NCBI GenBank assembly: GCA_018240595.1 | Contig: JAFEFL010000014.1 | Location: 1 to 64,000, forward strand | Length of the DNA stretch: 64,000 nucleotides | From: Pseudomonadota bacterium | Lineage (GTDB): Bacteria; Pseudomonadota; Alphaproteobacteria; Rhizobiales; Xanthobacteraceae | Direction of reading: 5' to 3' | Shown: positions 63,477 through 64,000 of the stretch, piece by piece | How positions within the stretch are numbered: the stretch's first letter is position 1 | Layout: each line of letters begins with the position of its first letter | Notes under the pieces: model-generated | What the model saw: the letters and a program-made list of their open reading frames with translations, nothing else | Database searches by the model: none | What the model was told of the DNA's origin: nothing | Translations under genes and position numbers: made by a program

Positions 63477-64000
63477 ATGCCCACCTTCCAAAACGGTGAC
63501 GTCGAAATCGCCTATCTCGATCAGGGCGAGGGCGACCCGATCATCCTGGTGCACGGCTTTGCCTCGACCAAGGAGATCAACTGGGTCAACCCGAGTTGGC
63601 TCACGACGCTGACGCGCGCCGGCTTTCGCGTCATCGCGCTCGACGATCGCGGCCACGGCGCATCGGCCAAGCTGTACGATCCGGCCGATTACGACACCGC
63701 CAAGATGGCCGACGACGTGCGCGCGCTGATGGATCATCTCGGAATCGCCCGCGCCGACGTCATGGGCTATTCGATGGGCGCGCGCATCACCGCGTTCCTA
63801 GCGCTGAAGCATCCGGAGCGCGTGCGCTCGGCGATTCTCGGCGGCCTCGGCATGCACCTGATCGACGGCGTCGGCCTTCCAACGACGATCGCCGATGCGC
63901 TGGAAGCGCCGTCGCTCGCCGATGTCACCGACAAGCAGGGCCGCGTCTTCCGCGCCTTCGCCGACCAGACCAAGTCCGACCTGCGCGCGCTCGCCGCCTG
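63477..64000 (+). CDS. Alpha/beta hydrolase (partial, cut by the window edge)
   Basis: The first 174 codons of an alpha/beta hydrolase. It has the N-terminal strand IILVHGFASTKEINW, the oxyanion-region DDRGHGASAK and the nucleophile elbow MGYSMGARI with the catalytic Ser. The start ATG 63,477 is preceded by GGAG. The remaining third with the Asp and His of the triad lies beyond the window. The type resembles haloalkane dehalogenase-like or carboxylester hydrolases. Confidence 0.85.
   Translation, partial: MPTFQNGDVEIAYLDQGEGDPIILVHGFASTKEINWVNPSWLTTLTRAGFRVIALDDRGHGASAKLYDPADYDTAKMADDVRALMDHLGIARADVMGYSMGARITAFLALKHPERVRSAILGGLGMHLIDGVGLPTTIADALEAPSLADVTDKQGRVFRAFADQTKSDLRALAA

Overview
The window is a high-GC alphaproteobacterial chromosome, most likely Hyphomicrobiales (Rhizobiales; Xanthobacteraceae/Bradyrhizobiaceae type). 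I judge this from the protein families (Anbu/ATP-grasp cluster, DUF2336 remnant, bacterial avidin, NupC, IlvD, CopA with a YHS domain), from the codon bias, and from REP-like palindromes in the intergenic gaps. No species can be named from the sequence alone.

Left chromosomal flank (1-20,695). An MFS exporter is followed by a hybrid histidine kinase (HisKA-HATPase-REC-Hpt) overlapping a stand-alone receiver, then a DUF2336 remnant. A leftward run holds NupC, an SDR oxidoreductase and a CHASE4-like GGDEF-EAL protein. A leftward cluster encodes Anbu, a transglutaminase, an alpha-E protein and a circularly permuted ATP-grasp, a combination known from many proteobacteria. Then come a secreted avidin-family protein, a CinA-type molybdopterin-binding protein, a Na/Pi cotransporter with a PhoU tail, gpt, ilvD and a cupin.

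Integrated element (about 20,696-50,061, 29.4 kb, visibly less GC-rich). It sits in the anticodon loop of the chromosomal tRNA-Leu(UAA) gene. The 5' half of that gene is at 20,667-20,705 and the 3' half at 50,052-50,109; they share only the 10-bp core GGACTTAAAA, so integration has split the gene. Next to the integrase the element carries its own complete tRNA-Leu(UAA), interrupted by a group I intron at U34/A35. The intron splits the 10-bp core, so the replacement gene looks both compensatory and immune to the element's own integrase.

Element cargo, left to right: (1) a three-gene cassette of a ComEC-like metallo-beta-lactamase, an E2-E1-JAB fusion and a patatin-like phospholipase, which resembles an antiviral system using ubiquitin-like chemistry but has no visible ubiquitin-like protein and no CD-NTase; (2) two mobilization modules, each a MOBQ-type relaxase with an RSF1010-like oriT just upstream, plus two VirD4/TraG coupling proteins (one frameshifted) and no mating-pair formation genes; (3) a TPR/retropepsin-like protease and a lipoprotein beside a short segment flanked by inverted recombinase-type sites and a small tyrosine recombinase, a candidate invertible switch; (4) an envelope module of a PmrAB-like two-component system, two COG4705 membrane proteins, DedA, PAP2 and a tyrosine phosphatase, with a repeated CCTAAG-N5-CCTAAG box before three transcription units; (5) DUF1232, a 24-codon hydrophobic ORF with a terminator, and a HEPN-domain protein.

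Right chromosomal flank (50,110-64,000). An RpiR regulator with a candidate operator precedes an MFS transporter and an Asp/Glu-hydantoin racemase. Then come a lipoprotein, a Thivi_2564-type mini membrane protein, an FG-GAP protein, a CsoR/CopA copper pair with a shared operator, a DUF2892/YeeE/YeeE sulfur-import operon, a MetE-like methyltransferase, an FAD monooxygenase, a zinc-finger protein, an unknown membrane protein and the start of an alpha/beta hydrolase. I saw no rRNA, CRISPR array or insertion-sequence transposase.
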